Source of the DNA: Orbilia blumenaviensis
Taxonomy: Eukaryota; Ascomycota; Orbiliomycetes; Orbiliales; Orbiliaceae
Reading direction: 5' to 3'
Length of the DNA stretch: 64,000 nucleotides
Assembly (NCBI GenBank): GCA_036872755.1
Contig: JAVHNS010000009.1
Location: 1,116,001 to 1,180,000, forward strand
The notes beneath the pieces were generated by a model. It was not told the origin of the DNA. It did no database searches and saw only the letters and a program-made list of their open reading frames with translations. Shown piece after piece: positions 22,716-34,898 of the stretch. Made by a program: the position numbers and the translations under genes. Positions within the stretch are counted from its first letter, which is position 1. Each line of letters begins with the position of its first letter.

Positions 22716-25635
22716 ATGTCTAACGTGGTATTTCGGCCATGGTCCCAGGACTCTAGTTACACGAGTTACCTCAAGATTGGAGATATGGAGCAATACAAGG
22801 AGTTCATCCTCAGTATGCGGAAAAATGGTAAAATGCAAAAGGAAATTCTGGAAGCCCTCAAAGGGAAGGGTGTCGAATTAACGTAGGTCACATGTCAAGT
22901 CAATATTCCCAATTTACCGAAGTCTAGATTGATAGCTCATTAGAATGTTTGTATTTTAGAGACTACAGGCTAAAACGGCTGCTTGACCAATGGGGGGCGT
23001 CCAAAAACAACATGACTAAAAAATGCCAGATGGGCATTCGTTTCAAGATTGAAAAACGACGAAGAGAGGATGAGAAAAAGGCTCATAAGGTCGTGATGAA
23101 GCGATCGAAGCGGGTACTAACAGAGGAGGAGATAAATGAGATTATGGCCCGTAGCCCCGGATATTTCAAGGGTACAGCACCAATCTCAACCCGTGTCTTA
23201 TCAGAGGAAACTGCTAACCAGTAAATTGGCTTTTATGAAAGGCGTTAAACCCAACTCTCAAGATACGTTTGTTATTTCGACTCCGACCCCGAAAGGCGGG
23301 CGTGTTTTTCCTGAGGATAGCTTTCTCTTTTCAGAGAATGTACAGGGGGGATACGACAAGCTTGGGGACGGCCAGCTTCAGCCTTCTCTGCCGTTCGACG
23401 ACGCACCCGGGGAGATGGATATCGAAAGGGGCGGGGAGGTTGACAGCTGTGATGCACTGGCTTCGGATGAGATGATGATCGACCCTTATCACGATATTGC
23501 AGATGACTCCGATCGACTGCGCTCTAATGGTACTGGGTGTCAGTTAGTCCCCAACAATGTCCCCATCGTTAATTTGCCTATGGAGCAGAGAGAGGGGGGG
23601 GCGGGGGCAGGACAAGAAGGTGAAAAGTATACAACTGATCGTCGGGAGGAAGAGATGGAACAGAATCTTACCGATCCTGAAGACGACAATACCGATTCTG
23701 ATGATGATATTACCGACCCTGAATATGATATTACCGGTGCTGAAGAGGATATCATCGATTATGAAGAAGAAGATGGGCGTGGGCCTGGTAGTGATTCTGG
23801 GGAGGAATATCAGGAGGATGATACGACCGACTCTGAAGGGGGGGACTGGGAGGATGATGGGACCGATTTTGAAGACGACATGGAGTTGGTTGACGATGTG
23901 TAAGTCGCGATCCCCGCGCACTCGAATTATATAGAACGGCTAGTGCTAATCGTAATTTATCTATAGCGTTGAGTTCTATGTCAACGAGGGCCGCAAACAC
24001 AAGGACGAGTACGGAAGTGCTACAGCAGGGGGACACCTGATTGCGGAGGCAGAGCCAGAAGGCTCAGTCGAGGAGCTGAAGGAGGTGATATCGAGCGGGC
24101 TGAAGGGGGTCCTTCTTCGGGACGCAGGCGCAGAGCCTTCGGAGAGTATCGGTGGGGGTATCAAGGTCCATGCCCGAGGTGAAAGCGGACATGATCGTGG
24201 GGCGATGGGGGCGGAGGAAGAGACCGCGCTAGGTAGGTATGCTCGGAAGAGGAGATATCTCTTCTGGGAGCAGGTGAAGCGGTGGAAGAGGGAAGCGAAG
24301 AGTTTTCTCGGAGAAGTAACGTGGCTTTCGAAGAAACGAGGGGTTTCTTTGGAGAAGGCGGCAGATATCGTCTCGCGGCAATGGGAGAATACTGGAAATC
24401 CGTACGACGAAAGACTCCCTTATCATATCTATGAGCAGATTTTGGGAGAGGAGTACGACGAGGATGAGGATGAAGGGACGCTGTCGGTATTGGCGGGGAA
24501 TTCAAATGTTGAGGGGGTCGATAACAATTATCTGTGTCAGATCCTGGAAACAAATTTCACGAGGCTGGAAAGGGCAGCGAGACGGCGACCTCCAGAAGAT
24601 ATTGATCGACTGAATTTCGACCGTCGGGTCGTTCATGTACCTTTTATCCTTCGCAAGTTCGGCTCCAACCATTTCTTTGCAGCCAACGCTCTGAACTGGG
24701 CGGGAACTATGTCGAAGAGTCTGATCGGCGACTTCGAACTGGGTGACGTCCTGCAGGTCTCTGCGTTGTGCGCTTACAACAGCACCGGCACGGCCACCCT
24801 TCAAGACGCATTGGGTTGTGTTTATTCCGTTGATAATTTGGAGGGTGGCCATGGGTTGGCTGTCGCAGCTGACAAGGCTCGCAATGACATGCCAAGAGCT
24901 CTGGTTCAGAGGTACGGGCGGGATCACCCCAAGACATTACACTTCTTGTCAAGGCTCGCATATATATATTGGGATGAGGGATTCCAAGCGCGCAGCAAAT
25001 TGATGGTGTACGGCATTGTAAAAACTATTGAGAGATCCTACCCGATCTACCCGACACATCTAAAAAACTCTATTAAGTCCTGCTGGGGGCAGTTGGGGGA
25101 CCTGCTGGTGTTGTTGGGGAGATCTGACCTGGCAGCAAGATTCTTGCCCGAGCCATCCTCTTGGGAGGGGAAACCGGGTGTAGCGGAGGCTGCCGTGCCA
25201 ACAGGGACCTGCACTTACATACTTGGAGATGCCTACGCCAACCTCGGGAAATACACACAATCCCTCCGTGCGCTCCTCTCCTGTTGGAATGGACATTCAT
25301 CTAAAATGGGTATGGACCATCCCCAGTCATTGCAGCAGATACAGCTGATTACGAAAGTTATGAATCTGCGGGGCCCACAGCTATACCTCAGCCTTGATTC
25401 GACTCTGACCGGCATACTGGAATCCATGAGGAAAGCTGGAAGGGCGCAAAACCCCGTTTACCGGGAACTACGCAAGGCGGTAAAAGGCGGTGGCTTCGAA
25501 ACTCAAGAGTACGAAAACATCGTAGCCCAGCTGTCCGCTCCGAGGTCTCGGACACCGGACCTGGGGGATTTCATGTATTCACAGGGGTTGGAATGTTGGT
25601 TAGCCCATCAGGATATATATATATGTGGAGTCTAG
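22716..25635 (+). CDS. Clr5-domain protein with acidic repeats and helical C-terminal region
   Basis: Exons 22716-22882, 22960-23171, 23242-23899 and 23967-25635 give 901 residues. Residues about 25-80 resemble the Clr5 domain: a helical first part (YKEFILSMRKNGKMQKEI) and then YRLKRLLDQWGASKN across intron 1. Residues about 265-346 are an acidic repeat of DD.TD and EED.TD units. The C-terminal 500 residues include helical repeats reminiscent of TPRs (HPKTLHFLSRLAYIYWDEG, GDAYANLGKYTQSLRALL). The family is named after fission yeast Clr5, a silencing factor; most fungal members are uncharacterised nuclear proteins, so a chromatin role is inference. Intron 2 (23172-23241) is the weakest junction: it needs an AAAG acceptor 25 nt after GCTAAC, while the nearer CAG would break the frame. 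Without it the protein stops at 23224. Confidence 0.74.
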
Positions 25636-28600
25636 CGGGAGAGGGTCCGTCGAGGAGATTGGCGATTCGGACGATTTGTGGAGCATGCCCCTAGATTAAT
25701 AGGCCGCTCGGTTTTGGCTCCTTTGATGTTTCATATGTTCGAGCTCGGTTGGTTTAATTCACATAATTAAGTTTTAATTTTGCAGTCCCTGGCTGTTTCC
25801 TCTGGCGCTGTTGTGTTTTTTTTTCTGTTTATTTTCCCGATTGCGTGGCATAGCGAAAAGGATCGAACTCATACTTGTTCTTATATATATTTCATTTTAT
25901 AACCCTCATGGCATGGGATTTCCTTCTGGTTGATACATTCATTAATTTCCTTCGAATTGATGAAAATCTTGTAACTTCTCTCAAGCTTACCAATTGTTTT
26001 CACCCTACCACTGTTCTATATATCTTTTCTCTCCACCTAAAGCATAAAGTACCCACTCTATATTCTTCTCATAATTTCATCAAAAATAGCTTAATGGTTC
26101 CATAGAGGACCTAAACGCTACTGTAACCCGCCCACAGCAATGCATCGTGTCTTGATACTACTTGTCGCATAAATATTATAAATCCCCAATATTCCGACTC
26201 AAAGTTTTCCCGAAAGTACATAAGCCTGTTTAGAACATTTTAGTCCAGTTTTCGACAGAGTGTTAACTGCTAAATCACAATCCCACCAGACAGCGCATAA
26301 AATACCCTCATTGTGGTTTTGTCGGAGACTAGTTACCTACAACACACCATCAGCTCTATTAGTCCCTTAGTCCCGCATATAACACAAGCTTAAACCACAA
26401 ACCCAACCAAAATTGTGTTCCGCTAAAAACCCGTTTTTCAGCACCCAACTCTAGTTAGACCAGGGTCTATCTACCATGCTGATCTACCCCTTTAGGTAAT
26501 ACTCCCAATTCAGCCATGATCATCCGTGACTACTCATCCCCGGCCCATATCTATTGTTGGACGATTCAAACTCTATACCTAACTTACTCTTATTTATATT
26601 GATGGATGACAGTATCTTTTGTGCTGTTGAACAAGGTAGCGTAGGTTGGGGCCTGGTTGATTTACCCCCCTCCCCTGGCTAGTTTTGTGGGTTTTGTGTT
26701 ATCTCGTACAGGATTTGTTTTATTTTTCTTCGTATTGAGGTGGGAGATTTAGGTGGCAGGCAAGCATGGCTGGATTAAATAGACCGGTGACCTAGACTAG
26801 ATTCCGCAATTACAACATTTCTATCTGAAAGATCATAACCATCCCCACTGAAGGGGTCCTACACCGTGCAATAACCAAACTAGGCCCGTCATGCAGCTAT
26901 CAAGAGGAAAGGGTGAGTTTGGTTTAGGAGTTATATAAACTAGAACTGGGGAGGGATATGAATCCCAATAGCAATACAATACTCGTAATAAATAGTTGGT
27001 ACCGAAAAAAGGGCATCAAAGTTTACAGCACGGGAAAAAGTGATAGGTCAAATACACACACATACACATACATAACTGGATATTAGGGTCAACAAAGACC
27101 CGCCCCCAGACCGCTTTCTTGTTATGCTGTACGTATATCTCGATTCGAAATAGAGTCTTTTCGCACCGGCGGACAGCCGTTTAAATCAAATTCTCAATTG
27201 GGGAAAAAAACAAAAAAAAACTACTATTATATGTGGAGGTCGACGAACCGCTTTGTGTACTCTGAGCAAATGATATCGTCAGAGAGCACTGGAAAGAACT
27301 TAAAAAATAGTGTGGAGGAACTCCTAGAAAAACTCGATCTTAAATACCGAAAAGTACACACCGCATTAGTTTCAATTTAATTTGACGTTTATTTTGGGGG
27401 TTGACGTCACAAGGATATGGAATATGGTAAATAAATGAGCTGTTTGTAATGGTTGCGCCGAGTAGCTCAGGTATACCGAGCTTACCAAATTCAAATATAA
27501 AACCAACTTGCGTTGGATATATATGCACGATAGGTATAGATATAGGCCTTAGTAGCAATGAGAAAAATTACAAGGCTCGATCATGAAGTAACCTATGAAC
27601 ATACTCCACATCATTCCAAAATTTAAAAGAAAGAAAGAAACACTGCAAGTCCCTGTTAGTTGCCACAGAGTGACTAAAATCGGCTGCGCAACAGGCGAAA
27701 ATCTTCATTTTGACATTATAACACAACATTAAAAATGGGCGCCGGTTTAAAAGGGAATGAATTGTGAGCGTACACACGCGATCGAGAAAAGATGGTCTGG
27801 GATTCTTAGAGGATAGTCACTCTGCCGGGGAGCTTGATTTCGATGCATATATGGGGGATTTCACGTTATATATAGCGGTAGGTGGGGGGTGGGGTTGAGG
27901 GCTACGGGCTTGAGGCTAGAGTTTATAGTAATTCGTGAGATGGTAGATTTTTATGTAGATTTCATGATTTGTACTCATCAAATGGCCGGTTTATTCAGTT
28001 TACCTCGAAATTTTCAACTGATGCGATAGAACCTGCTCTATAAACGCAGAAGCTTTGAAGTCTACCACTTTATGCAGAGGCTGGTTTCACAAGTAGTTCT
28101 TCTTTCTTCCTCCCAAAATTAGTATAACATACTGCATCGACAATTTAATAAGCTCGACCTATACGGAAAACGATGTTTTTAAGCAATCATCCCATCATAA
28201 ATTATCTCTAGCTAGACTCGTAGTATAGTTCGAGCACATATTACTTACAGCAAGTGCACGCATCTTAAGAAATTCTAGAAAGCGCAGCCAGCCAGCCAGC
28301 CAGCTGCCAAGCATCGGCGCATATCTAGATATAAATATACGAATCAACGTCTAAGTAGTATTAAACAGCCGGTTATAACGTTAGCAACCTATAAACGAGT
28401 AGACTCATAAAATATGTCTATTAAATATTAAGCTTTGTTAAACGAATAAGCTTGCTTTAAACTCTGTTTGTAGAGCCGCAACGCTGATACTCTTTGGCTT
28501 TCATCAAACTTGAAGGGTGGACAGAACTAGAGATTACTTGATTTTAGGCTGCAGCTGTCACTGCACTGAAGGCCGAATATAATAGCTAGCCTCCAGACAC

Positions 28601-29574
28601 CTGCACAATGCCGTGGCTGACCTCTACAGTGCAAGACTATAGAAAGTTATAGGAGAAACAAAACATATGGGTACCTATCCACCGCCGGGAGTATTAATTG
28701 TATAGTCTATAAAAATACATTCTCCAATATAATTAATGGATTCACCCCCGATTTACAACCGAGCATGTTATTATAACGTTCGTCGTTATTATTGCGTTTC
28801 AACGCAATAAATACAAACAGTATCAGATTAAAGCGATCAGAACAGGATGTATATAGGCACTCAGTCGGGTATGACGATGCGGAGCCAGCGGAGCAGCCTC
28901 ACATTTGAATTGTTGTGTATGTGCACTTTTGCCGAACTTTAAATATTCAGAAGTTGCATTCTTTTTTTTAAAAAAGGTAGGTTTCACTTTCTCGTACATC
29001 TGGTTTTTTTTTTTCTTGCCTCGTCGTATGCATAGGTGTCTACATCCTCGCAATTCCAGTTATCTAAACTTAAGATTAAACAGTATAGTAAACCCATATT
29101 ATCGCTTTGGTTTTTAAGGTTATGTGGTCTAAACCTGTATTAGCTACAGTAGGTGAAAAAGGTGCGTTTTTCCAGCCCACGGGCCGTCTATCAAACGGAA
29201 GTAAGTCTTAAATTGGACTTGACCGCAATAAGGACATATTAAAGAGACTTTTAAGACCATCCTCGATGACACAAAAGAGTCATTGGGAAAACTGCAGCAA
29301 ATTGAATTCCCTACGGCTAATTTATCGGGAAATTAAGCTTCCGACCTGAAAGTCTCAATATATATGTGGTCCAGGTCGAGCCCCTTCCAGATTTGTATTA
29401 GGTCAGCCAGGCCCTAGTTTAGTTCCAAGGTCGCTGGGAACGTTGCCTCTTTTTCGACAAAAACGTGTACGCATACGGTTATATGCACCAACACTCATTT
29501 GTGTTCTGAGCAATGGCATGTCTGCGTATACCCCCGCACGAGACGAATAAATTTTTAAAACAAGGCTGGAGTCC
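25636..29574. other. Long AT-rich gene-poor region
   Basis: Almost 4 kb with no supported gene. It is AT-rich, with many stops in all frames and a short (CAGC)5 microsatellite at 28285-28304. Composition is compatible with decayed DNA, but I see no intact or recognisable transposon. Confidence 0.45.
28285..28304. repeat. (CAGC)5 microsatellite
   Basis: Five perfect CAGC units in non-coding DNA. Confidence 0.8.
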
Positions 29575-30050
29575 GGATCCAAATCGTTCTGGTTGAGAGG
29601 GGGTGCTGATTTAGAGGCTAGTGACGATAATGGAAAGACTCTACTATGGTCGACGATATACGCCATGATGGAGGATGATGACTGGAGATATGTGTGAGCG
29701 CTTTATGGTGCTATTGATCAGAGGTGGCTCTAACTTCAAATGAGCTGGATAAGGGGGAATTTCATTGTATTGAGCGTTTTCTTTGGAGGTTAGCTCAGAT
29801 TTTGGAGCGTTAATTGAAAGAAACACTTATTTGGAGGCTAGGGACAATCATAATGGAACCAGGTGGCCAAAATATTGATTGACGGAGGAGCCGGCATGGA
29901 GGTCAGGAATAGTAATGGAAGAACTCCACTAGTGCACTGTGGTATGCAACAGACCAAAGGCACGAAGAGACGACGGTACCGCTGATTGAGCATGGCGCCG
30001 GCTTAGAAGCTACAAATAACGAAGGGAAATCGCCACTATGACTGCAGCGC
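29575..30050 (+). pseudogene. Decayed ankyrin-repeat gene
   Basis: At least five ankyrin-like units are readable in broken frames on the plus strand: GADLEASDDNGKTLL (after a G-run at 29599-29603 that shifts the frame), VLLIRGGSNF (then TGA at 29741), ALIERNTYLEARDN (29807-29848), AKILIDGGAGMEVRNSNGRTPL (shown in part; about 29868-29932) and PLIEHGAGLEATNNEGKSPL ending at TGA 30039-30041. Spacing of about 70-105 bp between units fits 33-residue ankyrin repeats with indels. At least two frameshifts and several stops make it non-functional. It is probably a relic of one of the large ankyrin proteins common in ascomycetes; upstream sequence (29400-29570) is too decayed to identify an N-terminal domain. 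Confidence 0.7.
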
Positions 30051-30300
30051 TGTTAACCTGCCCCGATGATGATAAGGGGCAGGCCTTGTCTGGAGGGTTT
30101 TGAAAGACGATAAGGATAGTTGAACTGGGCATTGAGCTCCAAATTTATATTTATGTATGTACATGCGCAACCATGTTGCCTCTTTGATGTTATGTACAAC
30201 CCTATACCCACGGGCAGTAACCTAACTAGCTTGTGTGACTATATGAATACCAATACTTCAACAATATAATATCCTCCCCCCTTTATACCCAAATTTAAAT

Positions 30301-31708
30301 CTAGCAGATGCTCCTGCTGCCATTTCCTGACAGATTCCACTTAATGTTTGTGCCACAAGGCGACTCCTTGACGGAAGTACCATCAACTCTCAAGGTAATC
30401 GAGATGTCCCTATTGTTAGCGAACTCAGAACGAGCAGCCAAACGAACTTCTCCACCTCCATTGACAGTACCACCCTTGATAGCGACATTATAGCAGTTCT
30501 CAATGAGAATAGCGTTATTACCGTTGCTAGCAAGATCAATAGTTCCGATCTCGGCACCACCGGATTGGGAAACACAGAAGATACCACGTCCACCACCGCG
30601 TGAAACAACCTTATCGATATAGATGTTAGTATTCCAGTTCCCATTACCCTTTCCGTTCTCATTCGCAAATCTCAAAGTCGCATAACCCGTGCCGCTGGCA
30701 ACATTGTTACCGTCAACAAGACCAACTCGCGCATCGTTGGTCTTTTGCAATAGCAAACCGCACTCTCCGCAGTTACGAGCGATAACTTGGTTGATGGTCA
30801 GACCGTTGATGTTCCATGTCTCCACAGCGTGGCTACCAGCGCCAGTAACTCTAATAGTATCCATCTTAACATTATAATTGGCAGCTTCATCACGATGGAA
30901 ACGGATACCCATCCCACCGCTAAGATTCATGGTGATTTGTCCCAAAGTAAGATCTCGGGTACCGTAGAAAAGAAGACCGAAGTAAGGATTACCGGTCATG
31001 GTAAGATACGGGATGGTAACACCAGTCGTTCCAGTCGACTCAATAGCACCACGACCATTTCTATTTCCAACATCGATGGTACCACAGACCTCGAAGGTCT
31101 TACCGCTACCGATGAAAATTGTGTTCGCACCGATAGAACCTGATGCGATGACGGAGACCCTCTGGCCGCTGCTGATACCGTTGACTGCGGCGTTGATGGC
31201 GGAGAGGTAGTTGTTACCGGAGTATAAGGTTGTTCCGCCTTTGTTTTTGGCGGTGTATGAACCACTTGAGCCGGTTACTGTGGCGTCGGGAGTACCTCCG
31301 CCGCATCCACCGCTGTTGTTACCGCCGCCGCTGGTAGGCTGTGTGCTACCGCCTGTGGTTGTTCTGGTGGTCGTTTGGGGGTTGCTTCCGCCACCGCAGC
31401 TTCCTGGGATGCACTGTGAGTACCACTCATTCGAGACCTTTTTTTTTTTTTATAGAAAGTTAGCTTGGGGCTTAATAGAGACATCGAGGTTTCCGATGCG
31501 GCATGAAAAACATACCTGACAGCAGGCTCCTGAGACACAGGTTGTAGGACCAGTCCAACCGCTACCACCGCCTGTATAAAACTTGTTAATTTCCTACTAA
31601 GCTTGACTAGGTGTGATGAGATGGAAACATACATTGGCCATAAAGCGGAGCTTGGGCGAGAGCTGGGACGGCCGCAAGCAGCGCGACAATAGCTGTCGAA
31701 GAACGCAT
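30301..31708 (-). CDS. Secreted CBM1 protein with right-handed beta-helix domain
   Basis: Exons 31708-31633, 31571-31516 and 31437-30301 give 422 residues. A signal peptide (MRSSTAIVALLAAVPALA) is followed at once by a type-1 cellulose-binding module (YGQCGGSGWTGPTTC ... WYSQCIPGS, residues about 22-58), a Thr/Ser/Gly/Gln-rich linker, and a parallel beta-helix domain of about 330 residues with repeating turns (TIDVGNRNGRGAIESTG, ITMNLSGGMGIRF, IDLASNGNNAILIENCYNV). The fold is that of pectate lyases and related polysaccharide lyases, so action on plant cell-wall polysaccharide is likely; I cannot assign a CAZy family or active site. The 30-50 nt A/T tract at the exon 3 acceptor (A12-AG) is unusual. 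Exon 2 (56 nt) codes the middle of the CBM1. Confidence 0.85.
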
Positions 31709-34700
31709 ATTTTTTTTCAGACGAAAAACGTAGAACCCTTTTTTAAAACCAGAAAAAAAAAAAATTTGATATAACTTCAACCTGGAGATATATATATAAC
31801 TACAAGAGATCTAGCAGCGAACGGCCAAACAACAACAGCCTTCTCGGACCATGATGTGGGGCGGAAGAGCATCATATTTATATTCACAAAAAAATAAACC
31901 TTTGAAGCTAATCAATCTTGACAATATATTTTGATTAAGGGTCAAAAAAGAGTTTCGGCCGCACAATATTCTCCCGCGCGCGTGGTAGTTTTTCTCCAAG
32001 ACATCGTTACGACAAATAGATCCCGCGGAGGCTAGGCCCGCTTAAACCGAAAGAAAACATTACAGTGTCAGACCTAAAAACGGCATTCGGATGTGACAGG
32101 GATGGGGTTCCGCTTAACTAGCCGAGAACGTGAAATATCCACCCTTAACATTTTGTAAAATATAATTCAACCCATGGTTTTGCCGAACGTGCTTTTGGAC
32201 ATTACATTGGACGCTAATGATGATTTTTTTGCTGTTGTTCAATTTTCGTGCGCGTCGGGGTTTTTTCTCCTGGTGAAATTGCTTTTCGGGGAGAAATATT
32301 TCCCGGGGAAGTGAGCGACGTTGGTGCCTTGGTTTGTAGGTTCGGTCCATGGTCACCTATGCTAATACTACATGGATCTGGCCCTTCTATCATGATCATC
32401 GGAAATAGATGTGAAAGATTTTGAAACCATCCCCGCGAATCCAGTGAGGCAACCATGGAGCCTTTGAGAATTTCCAAGCAACTCATTCGTATTACTGGTG
32501 GAAAAAAAACACTTTAAGAATGAAATTCCATTATTCATATAAAAGAAACAAATCACGCACCAGCCAAGAGATCCCAAGTCGGGAAATCGAGAATCCAAAA
32601 GCCTATCCAATGAAAAATTAAGATGGAAGTGGAAAGCCAACCGAATTATATTATTTCCAAGAGTTTTTTTTATACACATGCACAGGCATCACCTTGTGAG
32701 GCCGTGCCCTGTTCGCTAAAAATTCTCCACAAATCCGTGGGTTGGGTCTGCAGGGGTTAAGTAGGTAACTAGATCGATATTGGCCGTCTACCCCTCATTA
32801 ACGCAACGCCGGGATATTTCGACCGAATGCATGTTCTAGAAAGCGGAGAAAACGTTAGCTTTCCGAAAAGCGAGAATTATGCGTTAGGGACTCATGAGCG
32901 AAGGAACATATCCATGTATTATGCACCTCTAATGGCTGTATGGAATATCTAACGACACCTCCGAATACGCTTAGAATTCAGCCAGCACAGACCATCAACA
33001 CCCGCTGCGGGACATGAACGGGTCTATCCGACCTAACTTAAGGTGTTGTAATTTGCGGCATGCGTATACATGGTCGATTAATGCACACTATATATTCAGG
33101 AAAGGCCCCATCCGCAATCCGTTATACCTTCCTGCCGCACCATACAATTACAGCCCTAGAATAGATACAGCCTTTCGTTTCCCCCATGGAATATATTATT
33201 GTGTTGCATGTTGTATTTTTCAGCGTCGATTGGCCCGGTCGCCTTTCGACCTTGTGTTGTCTGGTTATCAACGAGACCACGGTCGCCCCGATCGCACAAC
33301 ATTGCAAATAAACAGAGAACATAGCTAACGGAGCAGGACTAGCTGACTAGCCAATGGAGGAAAAGGTTTCCTTTGGTTAAGTTCATTGATGTTATTGGCC
33401 TTTGTACAGCTGGAATATATAACCGTCCCAGTACATAATGCAAAAACAGTTTTACTTGGTCTCGTAAATCAGCCTCAACGGAGCAGAACACGTTCGACTA
33501 TATACACTTGGTGAGAAGGTGTTCCAAGACACTGGGTTATCGAACCCTGCTTTAATTTGGTTAGAACACCTAGATAAGCTTATAAATTTGTTATTATCAA
33601 TGGCGATGTTTCGCTCATTTATCTTCATAAGGTTAACACAATTGGCTTACCGCACTCAGTGCCGCAAGGATATTCGAATAGAGCAACCAATTGGAATTCT
33701 TGCAACTCTTTTTAAAGAGGAGAAGAGAAAAGAATCAAAATGGCGTTGATGTTATAAATAGGCCAGGGAATACAAACCCTACGGTACATATTTTTAAAGA
33801 TCTTAGCGGCCTAACTAGCCGGAAACAGATATATAGACACTATAGTTACTGCCTAAATTCATAACAAAGACTAACCACACATGATGATGTGACCAGCCTT
33901 CCAAATATTAATTGTCAAAGCATCTAGCATAGTAAAAGCCTAGCAGGCCTTTAAGCAGACTAATGTGGCAACCATAGATATTATAAGTCTGGCCTCGTTG
34001 ATAACCAGACAACACAAATATAAGCGCCTAACATATTATCGAAGCCCTGTTACATTAGCTCAAAATTTTAAGCATCACACAACTGACCTCTTTTGACACA
34101 CTTTGAATTTGGATGCCATAACTACCAACCTTCGATCTCGTCTCTGTCCAAGACACCTGTTGGTCACAGTTGTTATACCTAGCTATAGCGGACAGAAATT
34201 TGAATATCTGATCCTAATTATCATCATGATTACGGATTTTCCGTTTTTTCCATGATGTTACAGACAGCGCGTGGTCGTCGACCTGCTCGCGTAATCCAAC
34301 CAATCATCGAAGTTAAGATTCATGGCGCGTCTCGGGGGAGCTCGGAGGACGCCGCTGAAATTCAAGAGCCTTCCTGTTCTTGATGATCCTTCGCCCTGTC
34401 ATTTATATAAAGAGTTGTCCCCTGGAAAGAGGGCCCACCCAACGTTGGAGGGCAAGCTTCTAGTTTCGTAGGAATTTCTGCTGGGAGTGGTTCCTAAATA
34501 GAACAAGTTACCGGTAAGTTTGGTTCATTTTGCTCTTTACAGCACGGTTGATGATATTTCCAGGCCTCCTTGATTCGGGAAGACCTCTTGCAAGATTGAC
34601 AGCCGTCCGTTCTTGTTATCCCCAAGCTAATTTACAGTGAATTCCGACCACCAGTGGAAAACGTATGACACCCTCCTAAACATTTACAGAACTCCGAATC

Positions 34701-34898
34701 CAAATCATACCTCTCAACCCGATGATATTGGTATTTCCAACGATTTCGAAATACAGCTCAAGGTTTCAACCGATCCTGCCACCAGCCTTGCCAATACTTA
34801 TACGTATATGCGGCTTCTAGGGTGATTAAAATCAATATACCGACGCTTTTTCAATAGTGTTACGACGTCCGGTGTATCAAATAAGTCTTCGTCAAAAG
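31709..34898. other. Gene-poor divergent intergenic region
   Basis: 3.2 kb between the CBM1 gene (-) and the large PNP-domain gene (+). Only short unsupported frames, the longest about 104 codons at 33014-33328. A TTTACAG acceptor-like site at 34630-34636 may mark a 5' leader intron of the downstream gene. Confidence 0.4.

Noticed and set aside
23136..23903. Separate 255-residue acidic gene overlapping the Clr5 exon
   Set aside because: Its upstream half overlaps the Clr5 exon in another frame, and a 70-nt intron can join the two; still recorded as the weakest junction in that gene.
33014..33328. 104-codon plus-strand frame in the 31.7-34.9 kb gap
   Set aside because: No domain, signal peptide, splice partner or codon pattern supports it.
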